A DNA stretch of 26,121 nt from a virus: the IMG/VR virus record IMGVR_UViG_3300030104_005833, positions 1-26,121 of that record. One strand, written 5' to 3'. Shown here in pieces: positions 16,614-22,777 of the stretch (the stretch's first letter is position 1; every line of letters begins with the position of its first letter). A model generated the notes under the pieces. That model did not search any database. It saw nothing but the letters and a program-made list of their open reading frames with translations, and was not told the origin of the DNA. The position numbers were made by a program, and so were the translations under genes.

Positions 16614-17125
16614 TTACATTGATACTTTAATCTTGGCAAATTACTAGGACTTTTTTCCAAGCTCATAAAATTTCTAGGTAATATACCTTCTTTTATAAAC
16701 TCTTCAACTATATCATCCTTAGTAATGTTTAGATCATTAAAGGTAAGAGTATTTTTAAACTTATCATCTGTGCTACTATTATTGATTAACCAATCAGTTA
16801 ATGGTGCATTTGGAAATAAAGTTTGAAAAATAAAGTTAGAGTACTTATTTGTACTTTCCTGTTTAAGTTTGTTAATGACTTTTTGTCCTCTTAAATAAAC
16901 TCTACTTATTCTTTTTCTTTTTTCCTTACCAGTTTTATCATACTCTTCTTTGCTTAATGACCGGAGTCCATGTAAAGCTCTTTTGTAAAGATAATTTTGA
17001 TAAGCAGTATATTTATCCTGCTCATATTTAACAAAGCTTTTTGGATTAGCTTCTAATTTTTGAAAGTCTGACAGCTTGCCTGCAAACTGATACTTTCCTT
17101 TACGGTTTGAAATTTGTTTTGACAT
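16610..17125 (-). CDS. Hypothetical basic protein, 171 aa
   Basis: Not recognised. It is rich in Lys/Arg/Tyr (YEQDKYTAYQNYLYKRAL; GKEKRKRISRVYLRGQ), which suggests nucleic-acid binding, and ends in a less basic domain (DDIVEEFIKEGILPRNF). It heads the operon of HNH nuclease, microprotein and helicase and starts just after the terminator at 17155-17181. Confidence 0.75.
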   Translation of the reverse strand: MSKQISNRKGKYQFAGKLSDFQKLEANPKSFVKYEQDKYTAYQNYLYKRALHGLRSLSKEEYDKTGKEKRKRISRVYLRGQKVINKLKQESTNKYSNFIFQTLFPNAPLTDWLINNSSTDDKFKNTLTFNDLNITKDDIVEEFIKEGILPRNFMSLEKSPSNLPRLKYQCK

Positions 17126-17154
17126 GTTATATACATTTGGGGATTAATAAAAAT

Positions 17155-17181
17155 AAAGGGGAAGCATTATACTCCCCCTTT
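17155..17181 (-). terminator. Rho-independent terminator after the 149-residue gene
   Basis: On the minus strand AAAGGGGGA pairs with TCCCCTTT across an 11-base loop, followed by ATTTTTATT. It lies about 20 bases after the stop at 17203. Confidence 0.88.
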
Positions 17182-17202
17182 TTAACTAAACTTACTATAC
17201 TA

Positions 17203-17652
17203 TTACAGATTGAAATCTTCAACAGTAACTTTCTGTGCATCAAATGCAGCTCTTAACTCTTCAACATTATCATGTTTGATAAGTGTATCTGAAGCATTGC
17301 TAGCATTTGAATAAACAGTTTTACGATATATTGGACTACCTTGTAGTGTACAAGGAATTCCTGTAGATCCTGCTACTTTAAGATCTGCTTGAGGATTATT
17401 AATATTAAAAGGTGTTAACGATTCTTTAATAACAATCTTACCTTCTAACTCAGCTCCTGCTTTTAGATTTAAAGATATTAAATCTTCCATTTTTCCTTGT
17501 AACAAAGCGCTCACTTCTTTCTTACGTAAAAATCCTGTATCATCAATAAGAGTTTTGTCTTGAACTAATCTTACATAACCGTACTCTGGATTCTTTGACT
17601 GACTGATTACATTACCCGCTTCATCAGCAGTCACTTTGACATTTGAATTCAT
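17203..17652 (-). CDS. Hypothetical protein, 149 aa
   Basis: Not recognised by function. Strand-rich middle (YGYVRLVQDKTLIDDTGFLR; GAELEGKIVIKESLTPF; IPCTLQGSPIYRKTVY) and a helical end suggest a small beta-barrel, possibly OB-like. It is a single-gene unit: the AATCAATT motif lies 32 bases before its start, and terminators lie on both sides. Confidence 0.75.
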   Translation of the reverse strand: MNSNVKVTADEAGNVISQSKNPEYGYVRLVQDKTLIDDTGFLRKKEVSALLQGKMEDLISLNLKAGAELEGKIVIKESLTPFNINNPQADLKVAGSTGIPCTLQGSPIYRKTVYSNASNASDTLIKHDNVEELRAAFDAQKVTVEDFNL

Positions 17653-17673
17653 AATTTAAATTTTAAATAAATA

Positions 17674-17684
17674 ATTAATTGATT
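17674..17684 (-). promoter_or_regulatory. Class 2 motif AATCAATTAAT upstream of the 149-residue gene
   Basis: The minus strand reads AATCAATTAAT and ends 22 bases before the ATG at 17652. The same element occurs before four other genes (18693, 19841, 20663, 21485). It immediately follows the hairpin at 17684-17715. A promoter or leader element is likely. Confidence 0.5.
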
Positions 17685-17715
17685 GAGCAGAACTTACTAT
17701 ACCCCTGACTGCTCA
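17684..17715 (-). terminator. Hairpin between the 87- and 149-residue genes
   Basis: Minus strand TGAGCAG pairs with CTGCTCA around an 18-base loop. The tail is A/T-rich but lacks a T-run, so it may be a processing or weak termination site rather than a full terminator. Confidence 0.5.
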
Positions 17716-17755
17716 CGTCAAGAGTAAGATTATAGTATAAACTATATATACAATA

Positions 17756-18019
17756 TTACTTTAAAAGATCTTCTATATCATCTAGATTATTGAGATCAAT
17801 ATCTCTAAGATCATCATCATCAATGTCTTTAATGATGTCATCATCATCTGTTGATAAACTTGGAATAGATTTTCTACCAATTGCAGAACCCTGAAAAGGG
17901 TTATTGACGTAGTCACCTGCATTCATTGCCATAAGATATTGGATGTCTTGATCTGTGAGGTTTAAAAACTCCTCAATACTCAAGTAAACAACCTTGCCAT
18001 TTGGTAACTGATACTGCAT
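17756..18019 (-). CDS. Hypothetical acidic protein, 87 aa
   Basis: The first half (VVYLSIEEFLNLTDQDIQYL, then MNAGDYVNNPFQGSAI) looks like a conserved small phage domain. The second half is almost all Asp/Leu/Ile (DDDDIIKDIDDDDLRD), a long acidic tail that may contact basic or DNA-binding proteins. No function known. The start is 12 bases after an A/T-rich leader. Confidence 0.75.
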   Translation of the reverse strand: MQYQLPNGKVVYLSIEEFLNLTDQDIQYLMAMNAGDYVNNPFQGSAIGRKSIPSLSTDDDDIIKDIDDDDLRDIDLNNLDDIEDLLK

Positions 18020-18107
18020 CTCATTATAGTAGACGTAAATATATTATATTTTAGGCTAAATTCTTAGTTTAAACATTAAATATTTGCTACTATATGGCTA
18101 ATAATAC

Positions 18108-18133
18108 TATAGGGGACTAAAAAATCCCCTATA
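18108..18133 (-). terminator. Terminator-like hairpin after the 58-residue gene
   Basis: TATAGGGGA pairs with TCCCCTATA in a perfect nine-base stem around an eight-base loop, followed on the minus strand by GTATTATT. The T-tail is imperfect. Confidence 0.65.
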
Positions 18134-18177
18134 TTGTATTCAGGAAAAGTACATTCTTGAGAACATACTGTTTTTAA

Positions 18178-18354
18178 TTAGGTATTTCTACGTCTGTAAT
18201 CTCTAATTTGTGCAAGCAAGCTTTCATTATAATGATCAAACCAATAAGGTCCTCTCTTATAATGCTTTCCTGGCATCATAAACTTTTTAGTTTTAGGCAT
18301 AGCTCCTAGTTTAAAACCTACAATAAATTGTTTTAACTTTTCTTTCTTTGCCAT
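18178..18354 (-). CDS. Small basic protein, 58 aa
   Basis: An ATG at 18354, 2 bases after the membrane-protein gene ends, opens 58 codons. The product is strongly basic (MAKKEKLKQFIVGFKLG; MPGKHYKRGPYWFDHY; RDYRRRNT), suggesting nucleic-acid binding. A terminator-like hairpin follows. Family unknown. Confidence 0.75.
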   Translation of the reverse strand: MAKKEKLKQFIVGFKLGAMPKTKKFMMPGKHYKRGPYWFDHYNESLLAQIRDYRRRNT

Positions 18355-18356
18355 GA

Positions 18357-18668
18357 TTAAAATATTAAAGAGATTAATAATATAATGTTAACTATTAATA
18401 CAAAGGTTATTATTCTTTTTCTTAGCCTAAATATTCTTGCTCTGCATAATAATTCTATATGATTAGCAATATGAAATTGTGCTTGTGCTTTAAGCATATC
18501 AAGAGTAGAAGCATCTGCTGTTCCTCTTTCAATATGCATTTGATAATAGTTATAATCAAACATTGCTAAATCATTCTCAAGTCTTCTTATCTTTTCCTGA
18601 AGATATTTGACATCCTTTTCTGGACTTGGAGCAAAGAATTTCCTTACCCTTTTAATTAAGTGTTTCAT
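18357..18668 (-). CDS. Tail-anchored membrane protein with coiled coil, 103 aa
   Basis: A basic amphipathic start (MKHLIKRVRKFF) is followed by a coiled-coil stretch (YLQEKIRRLENDLAMF), a helical middle and a C-terminal hydrophobic anchor (about 85-103, ITFVLIVNIILLISLIF). This is the layout of a protein held at the cytoplasmic face of the inner membrane. The class 2 motif lies 33 bases before its start, inside the end of the preceding gene. Confidence 0.72.
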   Translation of the reverse strand: MKHLIKRVRKFFAPSPEKDVKYLQEKIRRLENDLAMFDYNYYQMHIERGTADASTLDMLKAQAQFHIANHIELLCRARIFRLRKRIITFVLIVNIILLISLIF

Positions 18669-18688
18669 AAGTGTATAAATTAAGTGGT

Positions 18689-18883
18689 TTACAAATTGAT
18701 TGGACCAGGAAACATGTACTCTTTCTTATTAAAAGTATGTACTAAATATTTACTGGGAATGAACCATCCTTTATCTTCTACATAACAAGCTTCATCAGAA
18801 AACCAATCCTCATCCATATACTTACGTACTTGTTGTTCATCTACAAGTAAATAACTTAATTCTATGAGCTCAGTCTTGTTCAA
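18689..18883 (-). CDS. Small hypothetical protein, 64 aa
   Basis: The frame that best fits begins with TTG at 18883, overlapping the end of the upstream gene by 14 bases; no in-frame ATG exists before residue 24, so the start is uncertain. It has acidic and aromatic segments (LVDEQQVRKYMDEDWFSDE). The last codons also contain the class 2 motif of the next gene. Confidence 0.6.
   Translation of the reverse strand: MNKTELIELSYLLVDEQQVRKYMDEDWFSDEACYVEDKGWFIPSKYLVHTFNKKEYMFPGPINL
18693..18701 (-). promoter_or_regulatory. Class 2 motif AATCAATTT inside the 3' end of the 64-residue gene
   Basis: The minus strand reads AATCAATTT followed by GTAAACCACTTAA, matching the other class 2 leaders; it lies 33 bases before the ATG at 18668. 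It overlaps coding sequence, so the match could partly be chance. Confidence 0.4.
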
Positions 18884-19106
18884 CTTCTGTTACTTTATAG
18901 GTTGATGTACTGTCATAGTCTGGATGAGCCTCAATTCTATCAGCTTCTTCTAGAGGTTCAAAGTTAGGATCATTAACTTTATTTTCTATCTGTTCCAGAG
19001 CTTCTTCCTTATTGCTAGCATTAACAGAATATACAAAGTTAACCACTCCTTTTGTAATTTGAGTGACTTCATATTTTCCTTTCTTTGCTCTCTTAAAGTA
19101 TAACAT
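18870..19106 (-). CDS. Hypothetical protein, 78 aa
   Basis: Small alpha/beta protein (LYFKRAKKGKYEVTQITKGV, then ASNKEEALEQIENKV) with an acidic end, resembling the general layout of small phage strand-helix proteins. It follows the terminator at 19126-19149 and overlaps the next gene by 14 bases. Confidence 0.7.
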   Translation of the reverse strand: MLYFKRAKKGKYEVTQITKGVVNFVYSVNASNKEEALEQIENKVNDPNFEPLEEADRIEAHPDYDSTSTYKVTEVEQD

Positions 19107-19125
19107 GCTGTAAAGATAGTAAAAA

Positions 19126-19149
19126 AATACTTGTTCAGGTACAAGTATT
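19126..19149 (-). terminator. Strong rho-independent terminator after the glycine-rich membrane gene
   Basis: AATACTTGT pairs perfectly with ACAAGTATT around a six-base loop, followed on the minus strand by TTTTT. It lies 35 bases after the stop at 19185. Confidence 0.9.
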
Positions 19150-19184
19150 AAAACCTTCCTTGTTTAAAGCACAAGAATTGCTTA

Positions 19185-19460
19185 CTAGTTTTTAAAAAGT
19201 CTTTGTATAAATAAGATTATAGGTATGAATAACAGACCAATGATACAACCAAGTGCTGTACCATTAGCTAAACATAAGTTACCTGCTATTGCACCACCAA
19301 GCCAATCACTTGTAGCGTTACCTAAACCTGCACCAATGACTGTGCCTAATCCTTTTTGGAATTTTGAAGGGAGATACTTCTCCACTTCATATCCTGTCAT
19401 TGCTCCGACAATCATTACAAGATTATCTATAATACCGAATACTATAAATTCTAATGTCAT
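19185..19460 (-). CDS. Glycine-rich integral membrane protein, 91 aa
   Basis: Hydrophobic segments at about 3-21, 40-62 and 66-86 are rich in small residues (GLGTVIGAGLGNATSDWLGG; IAGNLCLANGTALGC), with a cytoplasmic-type loop EVEKYLPSKFQKG between the first two. The pattern suggests tightly packed helices. Proteins of this look are common in marine phages but of unknown role; a holin-like job is possible but nothing nearby indicates lysis genes. Confidence 0.72.
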   Translation of the reverse strand: MTLEFIVFGIIDNLVMIVGAMTGYEVEKYLPSKFQKGLGTVIGAGLGNATSDWLGGAIAGNLCLANGTALGCIIGLLFIPIILFIQRLFKN

Positions 19461-19465
19461 AATAA

Positions 19466-19819
19466 TTAGTTTGGATTAATATTATCAGGATATACTTCAT
19501 TGTATGAGAATTCCAGTGTCTGAATCCAATTTAATATCTCTCCTTTATAGCAGTGGTCATACATAAATGCTCTATCAGTATCAGATACAGTTTGTAACCG
19601 TAAGCCTTCATCAAGATATTTAAATGCGAATTCTTCTGTAGCACCTTCAGCACCCTCTTCTTGTAGATCAAGAATAGTTAATCCTATTCCATCAAAAGCT
19701 TCTGAGTTAGCATTAGGAAATACTACGTAAAGTTCTCTACCTTCATTGTCCTGATTCATAGGAACAACTACTCCGGCAGATAACATAAGTTTAAAAATAA
19801 GTAATGTAAGTGTTTTCAT
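19466..19819 (-). CDS. Hypothetical protein with N-terminal hydrophobic leader, 117 aa
   Basis: The first 20 residues (MKTLTLLIFKLMLSAGVVVP) look like a signal peptide or anchor; the remainder is acidic (EEGAEGATEEFAFKYLDEG), so export to the periplasm is plausible. It starts 32 bases after a class 2 motif and is 5 bases before the glycine-rich membrane gene. Confidence 0.68.
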   Translation of the reverse strand: MKTLTLLIFKLMLSAGVVVPMNQDNEGRELYVVFPNANSEAFDGIGLTILDLQEEGAEGATEEFAFKYLDEGLRLQTVSDTDRAFMYDHCYKGEILNWIQTLEFSYNEVYPDNINPN

Positions 19820-19840
19820 AAGTAATAGTTTAAGTGTTTA

Positions 19841-19851
19841 ATTAATTGATT
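19841..19851 (-). promoter_or_regulatory. Class 2 motif AATCAATTAAT upstream of the 117-residue gene
   Basis: The minus strand reads AATCAATTAATTAAACACTT, the motif lying 32 bases before the ATG at 19819 and directly after the terminator at 19867-19893. Confidence 0.5.
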
Positions 19852-19866
19852 TTGATTTGATAAAAA

Positions 19867-19893
19867 GGGGTAGTTTTTTTCACAGTCTACCCC
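19867..19893 (-). terminator. Rho-independent terminator
   Basis: GGGGTAG pairs with CTACCCC around a 13-base A-rich loop, followed on the minus strand by TTTTTAT. It ends the non-coding stretch that follows the phosphatase gene. Confidence 0.88.
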
Positions 19894-20170
19894 GTTCTTT
19901 TCACGGCTTATTTCCATACAGACATCAGCTAAATATCCAAGGTTTCATCTTTGCTCTCCGTGACTGGTTTCACCAGCTTTAAGTCCCATATTTTTTAAAG
20001 AGTAAATTTGGACTGTACGCCTCTATTAATCTGCTGTGTCAGAATAATACCTGACAGTTTTGTTACGCTGAGATTACTGCCAACTCCTATTATCTAAGGA
20101 AGAGAGTGAGTACGCAAATGTTTTACTCTCTATTATGTTGATACTGCCACGTCTGGACTTACACTCTTCA
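19867..20170 (-). ncRNA. Structured non-coding 3' region or RNA, about 300 nt
   Basis: No protein frame of note exists here. The minus strand contains several local hairpins: TGTCAG/CTGACA with an eight-base loop (about 20043-20062), CTGG/CCAG closed by TGAAA (about 19967-19979), CCGT/ACGG near 19892-19906, and a GAGAG/CTCTC pair near 20101-20130. It ends in the terminator at 19867-19893. It begins directly after the phosphatase stop, so it may be a long 3' untranslated region or a processed RNA. No promoter motif of class 1 precedes it. Not recognised as any known RNA. Confidence 0.5.
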
Positions 20171-20175
20171 ACACC

Positions 20176-20628
20176 TTAAAAATTTCCTGGTGCTACTTGT
20201 AACACCCGTAAACCTAATGACCTCCACATTTCAACAACCTGGTCTCTGTCATCAATGACAAACTTAACATCATACTTAGGTCTGATATGATCCATATAGA
20301 TCTCAGACTTAATGATGTTATCTTTTCTAAAGTCACCTGCTTTTCTGATATAGAAATCATCATAAGGTACTTCATGGTCTTTCAACCATTGTTTAGTTGC
20401 TTCTTCACAAACACCATCTCTACCTGTAGTAATGATAATTTTGTATTTGTGTTCAAAACCTATTTCTACATCATATTTTCTAGCTATTGCTAAATCTTTA
20501 ACAAGATCAATAACATCTTGATGAGGTCTATCAAGGTGGACTTTGTCCCACTCAAAAGGTCCTCTAATACCTCTCATATCTGCTAACGTCCCGTCAACAT
20601 CTACAATAATTGCTAATTCTTTTTTCAT
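20176..20628 (-). CDS. Stand-alone polynucleotide 3'-phosphatase (PNKP/PseT phosphatase domain, HAD family)
   Basis: The 150-residue protein begins with the HAD motif DVDGTLADM at 10-18 (nucleophile Asp10, general acid Asp12). ITTGRD follows at 66-71, GDFRKDN at 98-104 with the motif III Lys102, and FVIDDRDQVVEMWR at 123-136 with acidic metal ligands, and it ends in LQVAPGNF. The whole matches the C-terminal phosphatase domain of T4 PseT/Pnk, which removes 3'-phosphate or 2',3'-cyclic ends to make 3'-OH ends for ligation. No kinase domain is attached. Its monocistronic setting is between two structured non-coding stretches; the class 2 motif lies 45 bases before its start. Confidence 0.9.
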   Translation of the reverse strand: MKKELAIIVDVDGTLADMRGIRGPFEWDKVHLDRPHQDVIDLVKDLAIARKYDVEIGFEHKYKIIITTGRDGVCEEATKQWLKDHEVPYDDFYIRKAGDFRKDNIIKSEIYMDHIRPKYDVKFVIDDRDQVVEMWRSLGLRVLQVAPGNF

Positions 20629-20662
20629 AAGTTTAATTTTAAGTTGCTTAGATAAGTTGTTA

Positions 20663-20673
20663 ATAAATTGATT
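20663..20673 (-). promoter_or_regulatory. Class 2 motif AATCAATTTAT upstream of the phosphatase gene
   Basis: The minus strand reads AATCAATTTATTAACAACTT, 45 bases before the ATG at 20628 and just after the terminator at 20684-20706. Confidence 0.5.
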
Positions 20674-20683
20674 TATATAAAAT

Positions 20684-20706
20684 AAAACCTAGCACTACTC
20701 GGTTTT
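20684..20706 (-). terminator. Terminator closing the 0.6 kb non-coding RNA
   Basis: AAAACC pairs with GGTTTT around an 11-base loop, followed on the minus strand by ATTTTATAT. It gives a defined 3' end for the transcript that starts at about 21298. Confidence 0.7.
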
Positions 20707-21298
20707 ATTATCAATGACCTACACAAACTTAATATGTAGTTAGCACACGGGTAGAAATAACCCTTCATTGACTTTGCCATACTATGATTGACTGCATAGT
20801 AACAGAATAAGATATAGAAGTTCTACTCTTTCTCAACATCATTGGCCAATGACGCTTCAATTAAGTCTTGCTTCAATTATGCAGGCACATAACATTCACA
20901 AGCCCTTGCGGGATACACAAAGTATTTCTACTTTATGATTAGGCACTTCCAACTATACCATAAGCTTTAGGCATCACACCATTGTCCTGTTCTTTTTTTA
21001 GTTAGAACTTAGCATTTTACGTTTTTCTAGGATAATAGCTCAAATCCCTAAATTTATAAGCAACCACGTATAGCTTACAGACTATACTCTTTACTTATAA
21101 TACTGATAGTTTTAGAACCCTGTAAGGTCTTTGTCCTATCCGCACTTGTGTACAACTGCTCCCCTCACAAGAAAGGTACTGTTTGTACTGCGTTTTGTCT
21201 ATTTCTCACTATAGTTCAACATCTATAGTTTAAAGTCCCGACAACATGGGACTATCTCTAATCAATAGCCGAAGCATATTAATTAGAAATACAATAAC
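20684..21298 (-). ncRNA. Candidate structured non-coding RNA, about 615 nt
   Basis: This stretch has no protein frame above 60 residues. It begins at the predicted +1 of a class 1 promoter (G at 21298) and ends in a terminator at 20684-20706. On the minus strand it contains AGTCCC/GGGACT (21234-21253) and ACTATAG/CTATAGT (21208-21229), whose eight-base loops both begin AUGUUG. It also has CTTGTG/CACAAG (21145-21171) with GGGGAGCAG in the loop, GTATAG/CTATAC (21068-21087), AAAGTA/TACTTT with a GAAA tetraloop (20919-20934) and CCC/GGG with a GCAA tetraloop (20903-20912). The size and ornate folding recall large phage RNAs such as ROOL or GOLLD, but I see no sequence that identifies it as either. 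Confidence 0.65.
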
Positions 21299-21317
21299 AA
21301 AATAAATTAAAAGTAGA
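21298..21317 (-). promoter_or_regulatory. Class 1 phage promoter, variant TCTACTTT-N9-TTG
   Basis: Exact spacing is kept, with one change (T for A at the first base). The G of TTG at 21298 would be +1 of the 0.6 kb RNA. It is preceded by a small hairpin (GAAGC/GCTTC, three-base loop) that overlaps the stop of the 40-residue gene. Confidence 0.65.
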
Positions 21318-21328
21318 TTAAGACGAAG

Positions 21329-21451
21329 CTATGCTTCTTTATCAGAAGCACTTTTATGTTTTACCTTGCGGTAATACTTTTTCTTATTCCGTTGAACCCT
21401 ATGTTTCATAGCGTCCTGAATTTCTTTTTGGGTGACTGTAATTCTTTTCAT
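21329..21451 (-). CDS. Small basic protein, 40 aa
   Basis: The ATG at 21451 is chosen over one at 21514 because it carries the AAACTTATT leader seen at neighbouring starts and because the region before it holds the class 2 motif and leader. The product is strongly basic (QRNKKKYYRKVKHKSASD) and probably binds nucleic acid. Its TAG stop is in the loop of a small hairpin. Confidence 0.65.
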   Translation of the reverse strand: MKRITVTQKEIQDAMKHRVQRNKKKYYRKVKHKSASDKEA

Positions 21452-21484
21452 AATAAGTTTGATTAAGTGGTTAATAAGCATAAT

Positions 21485-21495
21485 ATAAATTGATT
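21485..21495 (-). promoter_or_regulatory. Class 2 motif AATCAATTTAT upstream of the 40-residue gene
   Basis: The minus-strand motif is 44 bases before the ATG at 21451 and is followed by TTATTAACCACTTAA, as in other class 2 leaders. Confidence 0.5.
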
Positions 21496-21514
21496 GGTTA
21501 AATAAATAATTCAA

Positions 21515-21538
21515 AAGTGGTTACTTATGCAACCACTT
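21515..21538 (-). terminator. Terminator overlapping the stop of the 84-residue gene
   Basis: AAGTGGTT pairs perfectly with AACCACTT around an eight-base loop that contains the TAA stop, followed on the minus strand by TTGAATT. Confidence 0.75.
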
Positions 21539-21779
21539 GTTTCTTGATAATACCTATTACAGTATCATATTGATGATTATGACTGCAACATACGTATCCA
21601 TTATCAGGGTCTGATGCACTACATAATACTTCAGAATCATGATGATGAATAACTAATCTACCTGATATAGACCAGCTATCATGTATGCATATTTCTAGAC
21701 CATCATCTTCTTCATATGGTAAAGAGTGTAGATACTTGATGTAATGTTCTGCTTTTTTCTTTGTATTAAATATTATCAT
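21525..21779 (-). CDS. Hypothetical protein, 84 aa
   Basis: Not recognised. It contains HHHDSEVLCSASDPDNGYVC and CSHNHQYD, giving clustered His/Cys residues that might bind a metal, and an N-terminal helix (TKKKAEHYIKYLHSLPYEED). The stop lies in a terminator loop. Its leader has ACTTAAAC but no clear class 1 promoter, so read-through from the large RNA upstream may matter. Confidence 0.7.
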   Translation of the reverse strand: MIIFNTKKKAEHYIKYLHSLPYEEDDGLEICIHDSWSISGRLVIHHHDSEVLCSASDPDNGYVCCSHNHQYDTVIGIIKKQVVA

Positions 21780-21818
21780 AAGTAGAAAGTTTAAGTTTAT
21801 TGTTTAAGTTAATTAAAG

Positions 21819-21854
21819 GTGGTGTTTTAGGCTGACCTGCCTTTCGCACACCAC
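21819..21854 (-). terminator. Compound hairpin closing the 0.96 kb non-coding region
   Basis: GTGGTGT pairs with ACACCAC; inside, AGGC pairs with GCCT, and the tail on the minus strand is CTTTAATT. It has the place of a terminator, although the T-run is short. Confidence 0.6.
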
Positions 21855-21901
21855 AAGCGAAATAGTTTTCATTCAGTTGGATAAACTATAACCTTTATAA
21901 T

Positions 21902-21965
21902 TACCGTCCCACCTGTCCTATGCTGCAGCATTATACAGGTTCCAACCATAGCCTCCGTCACGGTA
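21902..21965 (-). ncRNA. RNA domain A, related to RNA B
   Basis: A TACCGT/ACGGTA stem encloses 52 bases that contain CTATGGTTGG, then ACCTGT/ACAGGT around ATGCTGCAGCAT, and the sequence ATAGGACAGG. RNA B (24128-24205) has the same blocks in the same order, with TACTGCAGTA in place of TGCTGCAGCA, a compensatory change within the stem. Confidence 0.6.
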
Positions 21966-22059
21966 TTAATGCCCTCTACCTCAAGGACAAATTAAGTGGT
22001 AGTTTTTCAGGGTGGTCAACCCATGGTTCAAGATACTACCAAACCATCTATTATAATAG

Positions 22060-22169
22060 TTCTCTTACAAGGTTGCAACCCTTGCCTATATTTCTATAGT
22101 GCCAATGACTACCAAGCTTCTTTGTATAAGTTAATACCGCTATCAAGTACCTGCAATTGGATAAGAGAA
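22060..22169 (-). ncRNA. Four-helix RNA domain within the 0.96 kb region
   Basis: TTCTCTTA (5' side on the minus strand) pairs with TAAGAGAA to close 110 bases. Inside lie CCAAT/ATTGG (22102-22160), CTATA/TATAG with a GAAA tetraloop (22086-22099) and CAAGG/CCTTG with a seven-base loop (22068-22084). This nested arrangement is what a folded multi-branch RNA looks like. The seven-base loop reads GTTGCAA and is not a tRNA T-loop. Confidence 0.6.
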
Positions 22170-22189
22170 TAATACAATAATAATATAAC

Positions 22190-22212
22190 AGTGTGCAATC
22201 TATTGGCACACT
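22190..22212 (-). terminator. Internal terminator-like hairpin
   Basis: AGTGTGC pairs with GCACACT around a nine-base loop; the tail on the minus strand is GTTATATTATTATT. Weak T-run; it could end part of the transcripts from 22778. Confidence 0.5.
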
Positions 22213-22227
22213 AAATAAATAATTAAA

Positions 22228-22293
22228 AATATAGACGTTGTAAAAAGATGGATAGTCAATTTACATTAAGATAACGATATCAACGTCTATATT
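22228..22293 (-). ncRNA. RNA hairpin with 13-base terminal stem and U-run tail
   Basis: AATATAGACGTTG pairs perfectly with CAACGTCTATATT around 40 bases, and the minus strand continues TTTAATTATT. It behaves like a small RNA closed by its own terminator. Confidence 0.6.
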
Positions 22294-22379
22294 AATTGCG
22301 GTAAATGGGTATTAGCACTGTCTTCACTAACTTAATAGTGACCCATTAGTTAACCATACAATTTGTTTAATTCCGGTGA

Positions 22380-22452
22380 ATAAGTCTATGAAACTCTCCT
22401 ACTTACTGTAAGAGATAATAATACTAATGTACTATATAAGACATAGACTTAT
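22380..22452 (-). ncRNA. RNA hairpin with 11-base terminal stem
   Basis: ATAAGTCTATG pairs perfectly with CATAGACTTAT around 51 bases, in which CTCT/AGAG can pair. Chance of an 11-base perfect pairing this close is small even in A/T-rich DNA. Confidence 0.55.
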
Positions 22453-22777
22453 AATAACCTTTATATAGTGATTGGGCTAAAGGCCTTTATGGAATTTTTA
22501 GCCATATAATATATAGTATATATAGCTGTGTAATAATTTTGCATAAAGATTTAGACCAAAGAAAGTGGAATAGTGTTGCTGTGAAACTTTTAGATACACA
22601 CGTAAATGTTTTATATCTCTTTATTTACAAGGGTTTTACAACAAAACCAAACTAAAACCAGTTTAAGTTCCTTGCTTACTACAGAATCTTTTGTCTCCAC
22701 CGTGTGAGAGAAGTAGACTCATTGCTTGATTATCAAATAGTTACAAAATAATCTTTTGTAAAGAAAAACACACAACA

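Noticed and set aside
17684-17715. A further structured RNA of the A/B type
   Set aside because: It has GAGCAG and GGGGTATAG but only a single stem and none of the TATGGTTG or CTGCAG blocks; more likely a transcript end.
19900-19960. Hammerhead ribozyme (CTGATG followed by GGAAA)
   Set aside because: The core would read CUGAUGU instead of CUGANGA and stems I and III do not pair around it.
20939-20974. 11-codon frame MPKAYGIVGSA inside the 0.6 kb RNA, resembling the start of the rightward gene
   Set aside because: Too short, no matching start context, and it lies in a region with overlapping hairpins; similarity to MPRGKGTYGSKVG is likely chance.
20684-21298. Group I intron
   Set aside because: AGAGATAGTCCC looks a little like a P7 3' element, but no paired P7 5' element, no P1 with a G-U splice site and no flanking split gene were found.
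21452-21514. N-terminal extension of the 40-residue gene to the ATG at 21514
   Set aside because: The extension covers the class 2 motif and leader block and encodes a low-complexity stretch; the ATG at 21451 has the leader typical of its neighbours.
22068-22084. Possible T-arm CAAGG-loop-CCTTG
   Set aside because: The seven-base loop is GTTGCAA (or TTGCAAC on the other strand), lacking the T-loop consensus, and no acceptor stem pairs at the right distance.
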